Assembly (NCBI RefSeq): GCF_010550605.1
Contig: NZ_JAAGNI010000107.1
Location: forward strand, 1 to 45,830
Reading direction: 5' to 3'
From: Streptomyces sp. SID9727
GTDB taxonomy: Bacteria; Actinomycetota; Actinomycetes; Streptomycetales; Streptomycetaceae
Length of the DNA stretch: 45,830 bases
The position numbers and the translations under genes were made by a program. Under the pieces are notes generated by a model. The model saw only the letters and a program-made list of their open reading frames with translations, did no database searches and was not told the DNA's origin. Positions 1 to 9,170 of this stretch are shown in pieces; the stretch's first letter is position 1, and the number at the start of each line of letters is the position of its first letter.

Positions 1-220
1 CGCCGGGGCCCTGCGCGCCGAGCAGCCCGCGTACGGCGGGCAGCACCTGCCCCAGGAGGTGCGCGGCGTCGATGCCGCGTGGTCCCGTGCGCACTGGACT
101 CCCGCACGCGACGGTGGACAGCGGGGCGCCGGCCTCCGCCGTGCCCAGTGCCACCCGGAGCCCGGAGCCGCCCGAATCCACGCCGAGCACGAAGGCGCCC
201 GGTTGTCCGTGTGGCGTCAT
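1..220 (-). CDS. N-acetylglucosamine kinase-like (BadF/BadG family), N-terminal part
   Basis: Only the first 73 codons are inside the window; the gene runs off the left edge. The ATG is at 220-218 and the protein opens with a sugar-kinase phosphate-1 motif, DSGGSGLR (about residues 15-22). That is the ATP-binding start of the BadF/BadG/BcrA/BcrD ATPase fold, which in actinobacteria is mostly N-acetylglucosamine kinase. Such an enzyme would phosphorylate an amino sugar in the cytoplasm. The gene is divergent from ung, with 84 bp between the two starts. Family membership is fairly safe from the motif. The exact sugar is inferred, because the substrate-binding half is not visible. Confidence 0.72.
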   Translation of the reverse strand, partial: MTPHGQPGAFVLGVDSGGSGLRVALGTAEAGAPLSTVACGSPVRTGPRGIDAAHLLGQVLPAVRGLLGAQGPG

Positions 221-304
221 GGACCGGCTCCCGGGGGCGTAGAGGTGGGGACGGGCAGCACCCTATCCCCGGGGCGCCGCGTTGCGCCGGTAGGGTGATC
301 TTCT

Positions 305-982
305 GTGACAGCGCGACCGTTGAACGAAGTAGTCGAGCCCGGCTGGGCCGACGCCCTGGCCCCCGTGGCGGGGCGCATCGCCGAGATGGGCGATTTCCTG
401 CGCGCGGAGGTCGCGGCCGGCCGCACCTACCTCCCCTCCGGGGCGAACGTGCTGCGCGCGTTCCAGCAGCCCTTCGAGGACGTACGGGTCCTGATCGTGG
501 GTCAGGACCCCTACCCCACACCGGGGATGGCGATCGGGCTGAGCTTCGCGGTCGCCCCGGACGTCCGCAGGCTGCCGGGCAGTCTGGAGAACATCTACCG
601 CGAGCTCAACGCGGACCTCGGACTGCCCCGGCCGTCGAACGGCGACCTGACCCCGTGGACCCGTCAGGGCGTGCTGTTGCTGAACAGGGCGCTGACCACC
701 GCTCCCCGTTCGCCCGGCGCCCACCGCGGCAAGGGCTGGGAGGAGGTCACCGAACAGGCCATCCGCGCCCTGGCCGCCCGGGGCAAACCGCTGGTGTCCG
801 TGCTCTGGGGCCGCGACGCCCGCAACCTGCGGCCCCTGCTCGGCGACCTGCCGGCCATCGAGTCCGCCCACCCGTCCCCGATGTCCGCCGACCGCGGCTT
901 CTTCGGCTCCAGGCCGTTCAGCCGGGTCAACGAGCTGCTCGTCGCCCAGGGCGCCCAGCCGGTCGACTGGCGCCTGCCGTAG
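305..982 (+). CDS. ung: uracil-DNA glycosylase, family 1
   Basis: This 225-aa enzyme removes uracil from DNA as the first step of base-excision repair. All family-1 signatures are present: GQDPYP at 66-71, with Asp68 activating the catalytic water; the uracil-contacting Asn in LLLNRAL (Asn127); and HPSPMS at 189-194, carrying the catalytic His and the DNA-intercalation loop. Length is normal for bacterial Ung. The start is a GTG at 305; no earlier in-frame start gives a better N-terminus. It faces the BNR-repeat gene, with 16 bp between the two stop codons. Confidence 0.96.
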   Translation: MTARPLNEVVEPGWADALAPVAGRIAEMGDFLRAEVAAGRTYLPSGANVLRAFQQPFEDVRVLIVGQDPYPTPGMAIGLSFAVAPDVRRLPGSLENIYRELNADLGLPRPSNGDLTPWTRQGVLLLNRALTTAPRSPGAHRGKGWEEVTEQAIRALAARGKPLVSVLWGRDARNLRPLLGDLPAIESAHPSPMSADRGFFGSRPFSRVNELLVAQGAQPVDWRLP

Positions 983-998
983 GCCGCTCCCGCACGGC

Positions 999-2087
999 TC
1001 ACACCTCGACCGACGCCGCCCGTACGCACAGCACGTCCGGGAGATGCGAGGCGAGCTGCTCCCAGCTGTCCCCGTCGTCCGCGCTCGCGTACACCTCGCC
1101 GTTGCGGTTGCCGAAGTACACCCCGGCCGGGTCCGCGTCGTCCGTGCAGAGCGCGTCACGCAGCACCGTGCCGTAGTGCGCGCTCTCGGGCAGGCCCGCC
1201 GACAGCGGCTCCCAGTGGGCGCCCGCGTCGGTGGTCCGGAAGACCCGGCAGCGGTGCTCGGCGGGCACCCGGTCGGCGTCGGCGTTGATGGGGAAGACGT
1301 ACGCGGTGTCCGCCCGGTGCGGGTGGGCGGCCACGGCGAAGCCGAAGTCCGAGGGCAGGCCCGCGCCGATGTCCGTCCAGTTGCCCCCTGCGTCGTCACT
1401 GCGGAAGACGCCCCAGTGGTTCTGGAGGTAGAGGCGGTCGGGGTCGGCCGCGTCCCGACTGACCTTGTGCACGCACTGGCCGAACTCCGGGTCCGGGTCG
1501 GGCAGGAAGACCGCCGAGACCCCCTTGTTGGCCGGGGCCCAGCTCGCGCCGCCGTCGGAGGTCCGGAACACCCCGGCGGTGGAGACCGCGACCGTCACGG
1601 CGCGCGCGTCCCGCTCGTCGGTCAGGACCGTGTGCAGCCCCTCGCCGCCTCCGCCGGGCACCCACCGCGAACGCGTCGGGTGCTCCCACAGCGGGCGCAC
1701 CAGCTCGAAGGACTCGCCGCCGTCCTCGGACCGGAAGAGCGCGGCCGGCTCCGTGCCCGCGTAGACCACGCCGGGCGCCTCGGGCCCCGCCGGCTGCAAC
1801 TGCCACACCCGCTCCAGCGAGGTCCCGGTGAACTCGGGGAACTTCACCGCCGGGGTCTTCGGCTCGACCCAGCTCGCGCCCAGGTCGTCGGAGTGGAAAA
1901 CGGACGGGCCCCAGTGCGCGCTGTCCCCGCCGACCAGCAGCCGGGGCCGGCCGCCCCGGGTGTCGATGGCGACCGAATAGATCGCCTGGGCGTTGAAATG
2001 CGGCCCCTCGAACTCCCACGTACCGCCGCGCCTGCGGCCGATGAAGAGCCCCTTGCGGGTGCCCACGGTGAGCAGTACCCCGGTCAT
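999..2087 (-). CDS. BNR/sialidase-type beta-propeller repeat protein
   Basis: The 362-aa protein is built of BNR (Asp-box) repeats, for example FRTSDGGASW, FRSDDAGGNW and FRTTDAGAHW, each closing a propeller blade. There is no signal peptide, so it should be cytoplasmic. Catalytic residues of true sialidases cannot be recognised. In actinobacteria such proteins are usually annotated as exo-alpha-sialidase or WD40/YVTN/BNR-like proteins of unknown function. The ATG at 2087 has a GGGAGG ribosome-binding site eight bases upstream; the open frame continues far upstream but has no better start. It lies 107 bp downstream of the bxlR-like gene on the same strand, with a small inverted repeat between them, so co-transcription is uncertain. 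Confidence 0.8.
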   Translation of the reverse strand: MTGVLLTVGTRKGLFIGRRRGGTWEFEGPHFNAQAIYSVAIDTRGGRPRLLVGGDSAHWGPSVFHSDDLGASWVEPKTPAVKFPEFTGTSLERVWQLQPAGPEAPGVVYAGTEPAALFRSEDGGESFELVRPLWEHPTRSRWVPGGGGEGLHTVLTDERDARAVTVAVSTAGVFRTSDGGASWAPANKGVSAVFLPDPDPEFGQCVHKVSRDAADPDRLYLQNHWGVFRSDDAGGNWTDIGAGLPSDFGFAVAAHPHRADTAYVFPINADADRVPAEHRCRVFRTTDAGAHWEPLSAGLPESAHYGTVLRDALCTDDADPAGVYFGNRNGEVYASADDGDSWEQLASHLPDVLCVRAASVEV

Positions 2088-2124
2088 GACCGAACCTCCC
2101 GAAACGCCGTTGTGCCGGATATCG

Positions 2125-2148
2125 GTCAGTCTGCACCCCGGGACTGAC
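2125..2148. terminator. small stem-loop between lacI-type regulator and BNR gene
   Basis: GTCAGTC at 2125-2131 and GACTGAC at 2142-2148 form a perfect 7-bp inverted repeat around a 10-nt spacer. It could terminate the regulator transcript, or it could be an operator for the BNR gene. No T-run follows. Confidence 0.3.
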
Positions 2149-2194
2149 AGCGGCCCGGACCACGGCCCGGGGTGTCCCGGGGCGGGCGGACCTC

Positions 2195-3253
2195 TCAGCG
2201 GCAGGGCGGGGCCGTGCTGCTGCGGACCACCAGATTCGTCGCCAGGTCCACCCGGGTCGTGGCGGGCTGCCGGCCCCGGCCCAGGTCGAGGACCAGCCGG
2301 GCGGCCGTCTCGGCCATCTCTATCAGGGGCTGGCGCACCGTGGTCAGCGGCGGGCCGATCCACCGGGTGAGCGGCAGGTCGTCGAAGCCCACGACGCTCA
2401 GGTCCTCCGGGATGCGCAGACCCAGTTCGCGCGCCGCCTCGTACACGCCGAGCGCCTGGAGGTCGTTCCCGGCGAAGACGGCGGTCGGCCGGTCCGCCGA
2501 GCGCAGCAGCTCCATCCCGGCCGCGTACCCCGCCTCGTGCGAGAACTCGCCCTCGCGGATCAGTGACCGGTCGATCGGGATGCCGGCCGTCTCCAGGGCG
2601 GCCCGGTAGCCGTCCACCCGGGCCCGGCTGCACATCATCCGGGACGGCCCGCTGACCACGCCTATCCTGCGGTGGCCCAGGCCGGTGAGGTGGCGGGTCG
2701 CGGCCAGACCGCCCTGCCAGTTCGTCGTGCCGACCGACGGGATGTCGTCACCGGGGTCTCCGGCCGGGTCGACCACCGCGTACGGGATGCTGCGGCTGGT
2801 GAGCTGCGCGCGCTGGGCGGCGGTGAGGTCGGACAGGACCAGGATGACCCCGACCGGCCTGCGGGCCAGTACTCCGTCGACCCAGGTCTGCCCGGGGCTG
2901 AGGCGGCCCGCGCTCTCCGAGAGGACCAGGCTCAGGCCCTCCTCGCGTGCGACGTTCTCCACCCCGCGTACGACCTCCATGGCCCACGCGCTGTCCAGCT
3001 CGTGGAAGACCAGGTCGATGAGTTGCGACTGCGTGGTCGAGCCGCGTCTGCGGCGGTAGCCGTGCTGGAGCAGCAGCTCCTCGACCTTCGTGCGCGTACC
3101 GGGCGCGACATCGGCACGCCCGTTCAGCACCTTCGAAACTGTCGGAGCCGAGACTCCGGCCGCTCGGGCGATTTCCGCCAGCGTGGCAGTGCCGTCCGAC
3201 GGCGCTGCGGCAGGCGCATTCTCCTGATGTGACTGGACGTTTGCGGGGCTCAT
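2195..3253 (-). CDS. bxlR: LacI-family regulator of xylan/xylobiose genes (BxlR-like)
   Basis: A 352-aa LacI/GalR repressor. The helix-turn-helix is at about residues 24-43 ([20 protein letters not shown]), followed by the hinge helix and a periplasmic-binding-type sugar sensor domain ending in the typical VGFDDLPLT and LTTVRQP segments. It is divergent from an ABC sugar transporter and a GH3 beta-xylosidase, the order described for bxlREFGA of Streptomyces thermoviolaceus, where BxlR is a xylobiose-relieved repressor. The ATG at 3253 was chosen; the frame extends to 3424, but that part lies in the intergenic operator region. CGAA-N3-TTCG boxes at 3302 and 3380 flank the divergent promoters. 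Name and effector are inferred from context; family assignment is certain. Confidence 0.88.
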   Translation of the reverse strand: MSPANVQSHQENAPAAAPSDGTATLAEIARAAGVSAPTVSKVLNGRADVAPGTRTKVEELLLQHGYRRRRGSTTQSQLIDLVFHELDSAWAMEVVRGVENVAREEGLSLVLSESAGRLSPGQTWVDGVLARRPVGVILVLSDLTAAQRAQLTSRSIPYAVVDPAGDPGDDIPSVGTTNWQGGLAATRHLTGLGHRRIGVVSGPSRMMCSRARVDGYRAALETAGIPIDRSLIREGEFSHEAGYAAGMELLRSADRPTAVFAGNDLQALGVYEAARELGLRIPEDLSVVGFDDLPLTRWIGPPLTTVRQPLIEMAETAARLVLDLGRGRQPATTRVDLATNLVVRSSTAPPCR

Positions 3254-3301
3254 AGAGCGAATCGTAACCGCCCGGCGGCCTCTTGGCGGCGAGGTCCTCC
3301 A

Positions 3302-3312
3302 CGAAAAATTCG
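3302..3312. promoter_or_regulatory. CGAA-N3-TTCG operator box 1
   Basis: The 11-mer CGAAAAATTCG is a 4-bp inverted repeat around three bases. It lies 49 bp upstream of the regulator start in the divergent bxlR-bxlE interval. Boxes of this kind (CGAAACTTTCG and relatives) are known in front of Streptomyces xylanase and xylobiose genes, where LacI-type repressors bind. Confidence 0.65.
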
Positions 3313-3344
3313 CTGTCCGCGACCTCTTGACTGGCCGGAAACCC

Positions 3345-3356
3345 AACCGTACGGTT
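3345..3356. promoter_or_regulatory. AACCGTACGGTT palindrome in the bxlR-bxlE interval
   Basis: A perfect 12-bp palindrome centred in the divergent intergenic region between two CGAA-N3-TTCG boxes. Its role is unknown; it may be a second regulator site or part of the promoter. Confidence 0.35.
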
Positions 3357-3379
3357 CCGGCAACATTCGCAAGCAACTC

Positions 3380-3390
3380 CGAAAGATTCG
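3380..3390. promoter_or_regulatory. CGAA-N3-TTCG operator box 2
   Basis: The 11-mer CGAAAGATTCG differs from box 1 only at one spacer base. It ends 14 bp before the solute-binding protein start, so an occupying repressor would block transcription or early elongation of the transporter operon. Confidence 0.65.
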
Positions 3391-3404
3391 ACAGAGGTGC
3401 GGTC

Positions 3405-4718
3405 ATGCGGTCGGGAATTTTCACTCAGGGCAAGCGCGCGGCGAGATGGACCGCCGCCGGTGCGGCCATGGTCATGGCGGGGGTCCTGGCGGGCTGCGGA
3501 TCGGACGGCGGCAGCGGCGGCGACGGCGGCGGCACGCTGACCGCGTACGTCTACGGCGACGACGCGGTGAAGGTGCAGGAGGCCGCGGTCAAGGAGTTCA
3601 ACAAGACCTCCGACGTCAAGGTCAAGCTCGTCCCGGTGCCCGGTACCGAGTACGTCAACAAGCTCCGCAGCGCCATGGGTTCCCCCAGCGCCCCCGACAT
3701 CTTCTTCAACTGGGGCGGCGGCTCCATCAAGCCGTACGTGGACGCGAACCAGTTGGTCGACCTGACCTCGACGTTCAAGAGCGACGCCACCCTGAAGGAC
3801 GGCTTCCTGCCCTCCATCGTCACGGCCGGCAGCCTCGACGGGAAGGTCTACGGCGTCCCGATGCGCGGTATGCAGCCCGTGATGCTCTTCTACAACAAGG
3901 CCCTCTTCGCCCAGAACGGCGTCACGGTCCCCAAGACGTGGGAGGACCTGCAGAAGGCCATCAAGACCTTCAAGGACAAGGGCATCACGCCGTTCGCCCT
4001 CGGCGGCTCCGACAAGTGGCCCGAGCTGATGTGGATGGAGTACCTGCTCGACCGGATCGGCGGCCCCGACGTCTTCCGGAAGATCCAGAACGGTGACAGC
4101 TCCGCCTGGGGCGACCCGGCCGTCCTGAAGACCGCCCAGACCGTCAAGCAGCTCGTCGACGACGGCGCGTTCGGCAAGAACTTCAACTCCGTCGACTACG
4201 GCAACGGCGGCGCGCCCACCCTGCTCAACAAGGGCAAGGCGGCCATGCACCTGATGGGCTCGTGGGAGTACTCCACCCAGCTCGGCAAGGCGCCCGACTT
4301 CGCCAAGAAGGACCTCGGCTGGACGAACTTCCCGACCGTCGCCGGCGGCGTCGGCGACCCGGCCGACGTGGTCGGCAACCCCACCAACTACTGGTCGGTG
4401 AACGCCCGCACCAAGCACAAGGACGAGGCCATAGCCTTCCTCAAGACCATGGCGTCCAAGTCCTACGCGCAGGCCCTCGTGGACAACGGCGACGTGCCCA
4501 CCACCTCCAACGCCGCCTCCATGCTGAGCGGATCGCCGAACCCGAAGTTCGCCACCGACCAGTACGAGATGGTCCAGAAGGCGCCCGACTTCACCCTCTC
4601 CTGGGACCAGGCGCTGGAATCCAAGATCGCCACCCCGCTGCTCACCGAGATCAGCAAGCTGTTCGCCGGCAAGTCCACGCCCGAGCAGTTCGTCGCCGCA
4701 ATGAAGGCCGTCAAGTAA
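3405..4718 (+). CDS. bxlE: extracellular sugar-binding lipoprotein of ABC transporter (xylobiose-type)
   Basis: A 437-aa family-1 extracellular solute-binding protein. A basic N-terminus and hydrophobic stretch lead to a lipobox LAGC with the acylated Cys at about residue 31, followed by a Ser/Gly-rich linker. The mature part carries the usual sugar-binder signatures ([32 protein letters not shown]). It should sit on the outer face of the membrane and deliver xylo-oligosaccharides to the two permeases encoded next. No ATPase is encoded here; in Streptomyces these carbohydrate transporters typically share the MsiK ATPase encoded elsewhere. The ATG at 3405 was chosen because it gives a normal lipoprotein signal; the longer frame from 3327 runs across the operator. 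The stop lies 2 bp before the next start. Confidence 0.9.
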   Translation: MRSGIFTQGKRAARWTAAGAAMVMAGVLAGCGSDGGSGGDGGGTLTAYVYGDDAVKVQEAAVKEFNKTSDVKVKLVPVPGTEYVNKLRSAMGSPSAPDIFFNWGGGSIKPYVDANQLVDLTSTFKSDATLKDGFLPSIVTAGSLDGKVYGVPMRGMQPVMLFYNKALFAQNGVTVPKTWEDLQKAIKTFKDKGITPFALGGSDKWPELMWMEYLLDRIGGPDVFRKIQNGDSSAWGDPAVLKTAQTVKQLVDDGAFGKNFNSVDYGNGGAPTLLNKGKAAMHLMGSWEYSTQLGKAPDFAKKDLGWTNFPTVAGGVGDPADVVGNPTNYWSVNARTKHKDEAIAFLKTMASKSYAQALVDNGDVPTTSNAASMLSGSPNPKFATDQYEMVQKAPDFTLSWDQALESKIATPLLTEISKLFAGKSTPEQFVAAMKAVK

Positions 4719-4720
4719 CG

Positions 4721-5650
4721 ATGTCGCACGTCTCCTCGTCACCGAAGGTGCGCGGAGGACGGAAGGCGGCCGTCGGAAACGTCGGCCGCCCCCCGGTCGC
4801 CTGGGCGCTGCCCGGCATCCTCTTCTTCGCCCTCTTCGCGATCGTCCCGCTGGCGATCGCCGTGTACCTCTCCTTCTGCCACTGGGACGGGCTGAACGAC
4901 CCGACCTCCGCCGGCACGGCCAACTGGACCCGGCTCTTCAAGGACCCCGAGTTCCGCCAGGCCGCCTGGCTCAGCCTGCTCCTCACCACCATCAGCTGGG
5001 CCTTCCAGACCCCGGTGGCCCTGCTCCTCGGCGTCTGGGCGGCCGGCCGGCAGCGCAGCCGCGCCGTGCTGTCCGCGATCTTCTTCATCCCGCTGCTGCT
5101 GTCCACCACCGCCATCGCGATGCTGTTCCACGCGCTGCTCGACCCCAACTTCGGAGTCATCAAGGAGATCGGGCCCTGGTTCGGGATCGACCCGAACATC
5201 ATGGGCTCGTCCACCGGCGCCCTGCTCACCGTGGCGTTCGTCGGGGGCTGGCAGTTCATGCCCTTCCACACCCTGATCTACCAGGGCGGGACCCGGCAGA
5301 TCCCGCAGGTCCTCTACCAGGCCGCCGAGATCGACGGCGCGGGAATGTTCCGGCAGTTCTTCCACATCACCCTGCCGCAGCTGCGCAACACCATCACGAC
5401 CTCCTCCGTCCTGATGATCGTCGGCTCGCTGACCTACTTCGACACCGTGCTCATCATGACCAAGGGCGGCCCGGGCACGGACACCACCATCCTGCCGTAC
5501 CTGATGTACCGCACCGGTTTCCAGACCTACGACCTCGGGTACGCCGCCGCGATCGCGACCGCCCTCGTCGTCGTGGCCACCGCGATCTCGCTGATCCTCG
5601 TCCGCTTCAGCGGCTTCGGGAACATGCGCTCCACCCGGGAAGGTATGTGA
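4721..5650 (+). CDS. bxlF: ABC sugar transporter permease 1 (MalF-type)
   Basis: A 309-aa inner-membrane permease with six predicted membrane helices, starting at about residue 27 (WALPGILFFALFAIVPLAIAV). The EAA loop that docks the ATPase is clear near residue 205 (AAEIDGAGMFRQFFHITLPQ). It would form the channel with the following permease. The ATG lies 2 bp after the solute-binding protein stop, implying translational coupling; no strong separate ribosome-binding site is visible. Confidence 0.9.
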   Translation: MSHVSSSPKVRGGRKAAVGNVGRPPVAWALPGILFFALFAIVPLAIAVYLSFCHWDGLNDPTSAGTANWTRLFKDPEFRQAAWLSLLLTTISWAFQTPVALLLGVWAAGRQRSRAVLSAIFFIPLLLSTTAIAMLFHALLDPNFGVIKEIGPWFGIDPNIMGSSTGALLTVAFVGGWQFMPFHTLIYQGGTRQIPQVLYQAAEIDGAGMFRQFFHITLPQLRNTITTSSVLMIVGSLTYFDTVLIMTKGGPGTDTTILPYLMYRTGFQTYDLGYAAAIATALVVVATAISLILVRFSGFGNMRSTREGM

Positions 5651-5654
5651 CGCG

Positions 5655-6548
5655 ATGTCGATCGACACCCGCCCCGCGGCGCGCCCCGCACGCCCCCTGA
5701 ACCGCACCCGCCCGGCCACCGCCGCGCGCCGCCGCAAGTGGGGCAACCCGCTGGCCGGCCTCGGCTCGCTGGTCTGGCTCGTGCTCGTGATCGTCCCGCT
5801 CTACACGCTGGTCTCGTCCTCGCTGATGCACCAGGACGAGGCGCTGAACGGCGACCCGCTGGCCATCCCGACGAACCCGACGCTCGACAACTACCGCACG
5901 GTGCTGGACAGCGGCTTCTCCACGATGCTCTCCAACACGGCGATCGTCGCCGTGGCGACCACGGCGATCGTGCTGGTCCTCTCGATCCCCGTCGCGTACG
6001 TCGCGGTACGCACCCGCAGCAGGCTCTCCGGACTCGCCTTCCGCACCTTCCTGCTCGGCGTCGCCATCCCCGCCCAGGCCGTGATCGTGCCGCTCTACCT
6101 GCTCATCAGCAAGATGGGCCTGTACGACAGCCTGCCGGCCATCATCCTGCCGACCGCGGCGTTCGCGATGCCCGTGGCGGTGCTGATCCTCAGCGGCACC
6201 ATGCGCGACGTCTCCGAGGAGATGTACGAGGCCATGGCGCTCGACGGCGCCTCGTCGCTGCGGATGCTGTGGCAGCTGGCGATCCCGATGTCCAAGGCGG
6301 GCATCAGCACGGTCGCGATCTACACGGCGCTCCAGGCGTGGAACGGCTTCCTGTTCCCGCTGATCCTGACCCAGTCGGAGGAGAACCGGGTGCTGACCCT
6401 CGGTCTCTTCAACTTCATGTCCCAGTTCGGGGTGAACATCCCGGCCGTGCTCGCCGCGATCGTGCTCTCCGTCGTACCGATCTTCGCCGTGTACCTCGTG
6501 GCACGGAAGGCACTGGTCAACGGACTGATGGGGGTGGGCGGCAAGTAA
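5655..6548 (+). CDS. bxlG: ABC sugar transporter permease 2 (MalG-type)
   Basis: A 297-aa permease with six predicted helices and the EAA motif EAMALDGASSLRMLWQLAIP at about 194-213. Its basic, Pro/Arg-rich N-terminus precedes the first helix (SLVWLVLVIVPLYTLV). It partners the upstream permease and is separated from it by 4 bp, with GGAAGG upstream of the ATG. The likely substrate is xylobiose or xylo-oligosaccharides, judged from the neighbouring beta-xylosidase and the regulator boxes. Confidence 0.9.
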   Translation: MSIDTRPAARPARPLNRTRPATAARRRKWGNPLAGLGSLVWLVLVIVPLYTLVSSSLMHQDEALNGDPLAIPTNPTLDNYRTVLDSGFSTMLSNTAIVAVATTAIVLVLSIPVAYVAVRTRSRLSGLAFRTFLLGVAIPAQAVIVPLYLLISKMGLYDSLPAIILPTAAFAMPVAVLILSGTMRDVSEEMYEAMALDGASSLRMLWQLAIPMSKAGISTVAIYTALQAWNGFLFPLILTQSEENRVLTLGLFNFMSQFGVNIPAVLAAIVLSVVPIFAVYLVARKALVNGLMGVGGK

Positions 6549-6600
6549 CGCACCCACGCCGCCGCGTACCACCCCACTCTTGAGAGGATTTTCCGCCGCC

Positions 6601-9015
6601 ATGGCAAACCCCCCTGTTCCGCATGCCCGCAGGACCGAAGCGGCCACCGCCGTCGACGGCCCGTGGCAGGACCCCGCGCTCGCCCCCGAGGAGCGCGTGG
6701 CCGATCTCGTCTCCCGGATGACCCTCCAGGAGAAGACCGCCCAGCTCTACGGAATCTGGGTGGGCGCCGACGCCGACGGGGAGGGGGTCGCCCCGCACCA
6801 GGACAAGATGGTCGACGCCGTCGACTGGGACGCGCTGATCCCCCGCGGGCTCGGTCAGCTGACCCGCCCCTTCGGCACCGCCCCCGTCGACCCCGCCGTC
6901 GGCGCGATCTCGCTCGCCCGCGCGCAGAGGGCCATCACGGGCGCCGGCCGCTTCGGGATCCCGGCGCTCGCCCACGAGGAGTGCCTGGCCGGCTTCACCG
7001 CCTGGGGCGCCACCGCCTACCCCGTCCCGCTCTCCTGGGGCGCCGCCTGGAACCCGGACCTGGTCACCGAGATGGCCCACCGGATCGGCAGCGACATGCG
7101 GTCCGTGGGCATCCACCAGGGCCTCGCCCCGGTCCTGGACGTGGTGCGGGACCTGCGCTGGGGCCGTGTCGAGGAGACCATCGGCGAGGACCCCTACCTC
7201 GTCGCCACGATCGGTACCGCGTACGTGAAGGGCCTGGAGTCCGCCGGCATCGTCGCCACCCTCAAGCACTTCGCCGGGTACGCGGCATCGGCCGGCGCCC
7301 GCAACCTCTCGCCGGTCCGGGCCGGGGCCAGGGAACTGGCCGACGTCATCCTGCCGCCCTTCGAGATGGCCCTCCTCGACGGCGGCGCCCGCTCCGTCAT
7401 GCAGTCGTACGCGGAGATCGACGGGGTGCCGTCGGCGGCCGACCCCGCCCTGCTCACCGGGCTCCTCCGCGACACCTGGGGCTTCGAGGGCACCGTCGTC
7501 GCCGACTACTTCGCCATCGGCTTCCTGGAGACCCTGCACAAGGTCGCCGAGGGCCGCGCCGACGCCGCCCGCCTCGCGCTGAACGCCGGGGTCGACGTGG
7601 AACTGCCCACCGTCCGCAGCTACGGCGACGAACTCGCCGCCGCCGTCCTGGCCGGTACGGTCCCCGAGGCCCTGGTCGACCGCGCCCTGCACCGGGTCCT
7701 GCTCCAGAAGTGCGAACTCGGGCTGCTCGACCCCGACTGGACCCCGCTCCCCGCGCTCCTGCGCGACACCGACCCGGAGCGGGCCCGCGAGACGATCGAC
7801 CTGGACCCGCCGCGCAACCGCGCCCTCGCCCGCGAACTGGCCGAACAGGCCGTGGTCCTGCTCGCCAACCCGCAGGGGGCGCTGCCGCTCGCCGGCACCG
7901 GGCGGATCGCGGTGATCGGCCCCCGCGCCGACGACGCGCTCGCCATGCTCGGCTGCTACTCCTTCCCCAGCCACGTCGGCGTCCTGCACCCCGAGACCGC
8001 CATGGGCATCGACATCCCCACCGTGCTCGACGCGGTGCGCGGCGAGTTCCCCGCAGCCACGGTCACCGGCGCCCCGGGCTGCGAGGTGGACGGCACCGAC
8101 ACCTCGGGCATCGCGGAGGCGGTGGGCCTGGCCCGGGACGCGGACGTGTGCGTCGCCGTACTCGGCGACCGGGCCGGGCTCTTCGGGCGCGGCACCTCGG
8201 GCGAGGGCTGCGACGCCGACGACCTCGCGCTCCCGGGCGTGCAGGGCGAACTGCTCGACGCGCTGCTGGACAGCGGCACCCCGGTCGTCCTGGTCCTGCT
8301 GACCGGCCGCCCGTACGCGCTCGGCCGCTGGGCGGACCGTGCGGCCGCCGTGGTCCAGGCGTTCTTCCCCGGTGAGGAGGGCGGTCCGGCCCTGGCCTCC
8401 GTGCTCTCCGGCCGGGTCAGCCCGTCCGGCCGGCTGCCGGTCTCCGTCCCCCGCCACCCGGGCGGCCAGCCGTGGACCTACCTCCAGCCGCCGCTCGGGC
8501 TCGCCAACGGCGTCAGCAACCTGGACCCGACGCCGCTGTACCCCTTCGGCCACGGCCTCACCTACACCTCCTTCGCCTGGGAGCCCGGCGCCCCCGCCCC
8601 GGAGGAGATCCCCACCGACGGCTCCGCCGACATCGAGCTGACCGTCCGCAACACCGGGGACCGGGCGGGCGCGGAGGTCGTCCAGCTCTACGTGCACGAC
8701 CCGGTCGCCCAGACGACCCGGCCCGACACGCGGCTCATCGGCTACGCCCGGGTCCCGCTCGACGCGGGCCAGGAGGCGCGGGTGCGCTTCCGGTTCCACG
8801 CCGACCTGGTGTCCTTCACCGGCATCGGCGGACGGCGCGTCGTGGAGCCGGGCGCGCTGGAGCTGCGGCTCGCCACGTCCAGCGGTGCCGAGGACATCCG
8901 GCACACGGTGCACCTGCGCCTCACCGGTCCCGAGCGCACGGTGGATCACCGGCGCCGGCTGGTGTGCGGCGCGGAGGTCGAAGCCGTGCCGGCGGCCGCC
9001 CCCGTACAGGGCTGA
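6601..9015 (+). CDS. bxlA: GH3 beta-xylosidase, intracellular
   Basis: An 804-aa glycoside hydrolase family 3 enzyme. The TIM-barrel domain includes LKHFAGY at about 221-227 and the nucleophile Asp302 in EGTVVADY. The alpha/beta sandwich follows (AVIGPRADDA at about 440 and DRAGLFGRGTSGEGCDADDLALPG), and a C-terminal fibronectin-III-like domain ends the protein. There is no signal peptide, so imported xylobiose would be cleaved to xylose in the cytoplasm, as reported for Streptomyces BxlA. The ATG at 6601 is preceded by GAGAGGA; the upstream in-frame TTG at 6580 overlaps that ribosome-binding site and was rejected. It is the last gene of the transporter operon, ending at a strong terminator. 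Confidence 0.92.
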   Translation: MANPPVPHARRTEAATAVDGPWQDPALAPEERVADLVSRMTLQEKTAQLYGIWVGADADGEGVAPHQDKMVDAVDWDALIPRGLGQLTRPFGTAPVDPAVGAISLARAQRAITGAGRFGIPALAHEECLAGFTAWGATAYPVPLSWGAAWNPDLVTEMAHRIGSDMRSVGIHQGLAPVLDVVRDLRWGRVEETIGEDPYLVATIGTAYVKGLESAGIVATLKHFAGYAASAGARNLSPVRAGARELADVILPPFEMALLDGGARSVMQSYAEIDGVPSAADPALLTGLLRDTWGFEGTVVADYFAIGFLETLHKVAEGRADAARLALNAGVDVELPTVRSYGDELAAAVLAGTVPEALVDRALHRVLLQKCELGLLDPDWTPLPALLRDTDPERARETIDLDPPRNRALARELAEQAVVLLANPQGALPLAGTGRIAVIGPRADDALAMLGCYSFPSHVGVLHPETAMGIDIPTVLDAVRGEFPAATVTGAPGCEVDGTDTSGIAEAVGLARDADVCVAVLGDRAGLFGRGTSGEGCDADDLALPGVQGELLDALLDSGTPVVLVLLTGRPYALGRWADRAAAVVQAFFPGEEGGPALASVLSGRVSPSGRLPVSVPRHPGGQPWTYLQPPLGLANGVSNLDPTPLYPFGHGLTYTSFAWEPGAPAPEEIPTDGSADIELTVRNTGDRAGAEVVQLYVHDPVAQTTRPDTRLIGYARVPLDAGQEARVRFRFHADLVSFTGIGGRRVVEPGALELRLATSSGAEDIRHTVHLRLTGPERTVDHRRRLVCGAEVEAVPAAAPVQG

Positions 9016-9029
9016 CCGCACCCCGAACC

Positions 9030-9073
9030 CCGGGCGGGGGCGCCGCCGCCCTTACCGCAGCGCCCCCGCCCGG
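9030..9073. terminator. terminator hairpin after bxlA
   Basis: A perfect 13-bp GC stem (9030-9042 with 9061-9073) and an 18-nt loop start 14 bp after the bxlA stop. It separates the transporter operon from the xylanase gene, which has its own operator just downstream. Confidence 0.7.
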
Positions 9074-9085
9074 TCCAGAGATCCA

Positions 9086-9096
9086 CGAAACTTTCG
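9086..9096. promoter_or_regulatory. CGAA-N3-TTCG operator box 3, xylanase promoter
   Basis: The 11-mer CGAAACTTTCG lies 74 bp before the xylanase start. It is the form known from Streptomyces xylanase promoters and matches the two boxes at the regulator/transporter interval, so the same LacI repressor probably controls all three transcripts. Confidence 0.72.
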
Positions 9097-9170
9097 AAAC
9101 ACCCGTTCCCGCGCACGCCCCCTCGGTCACCGGGGACCGGTCGTGCGCGCTCTCTCGAAGGGTTTCTGTC

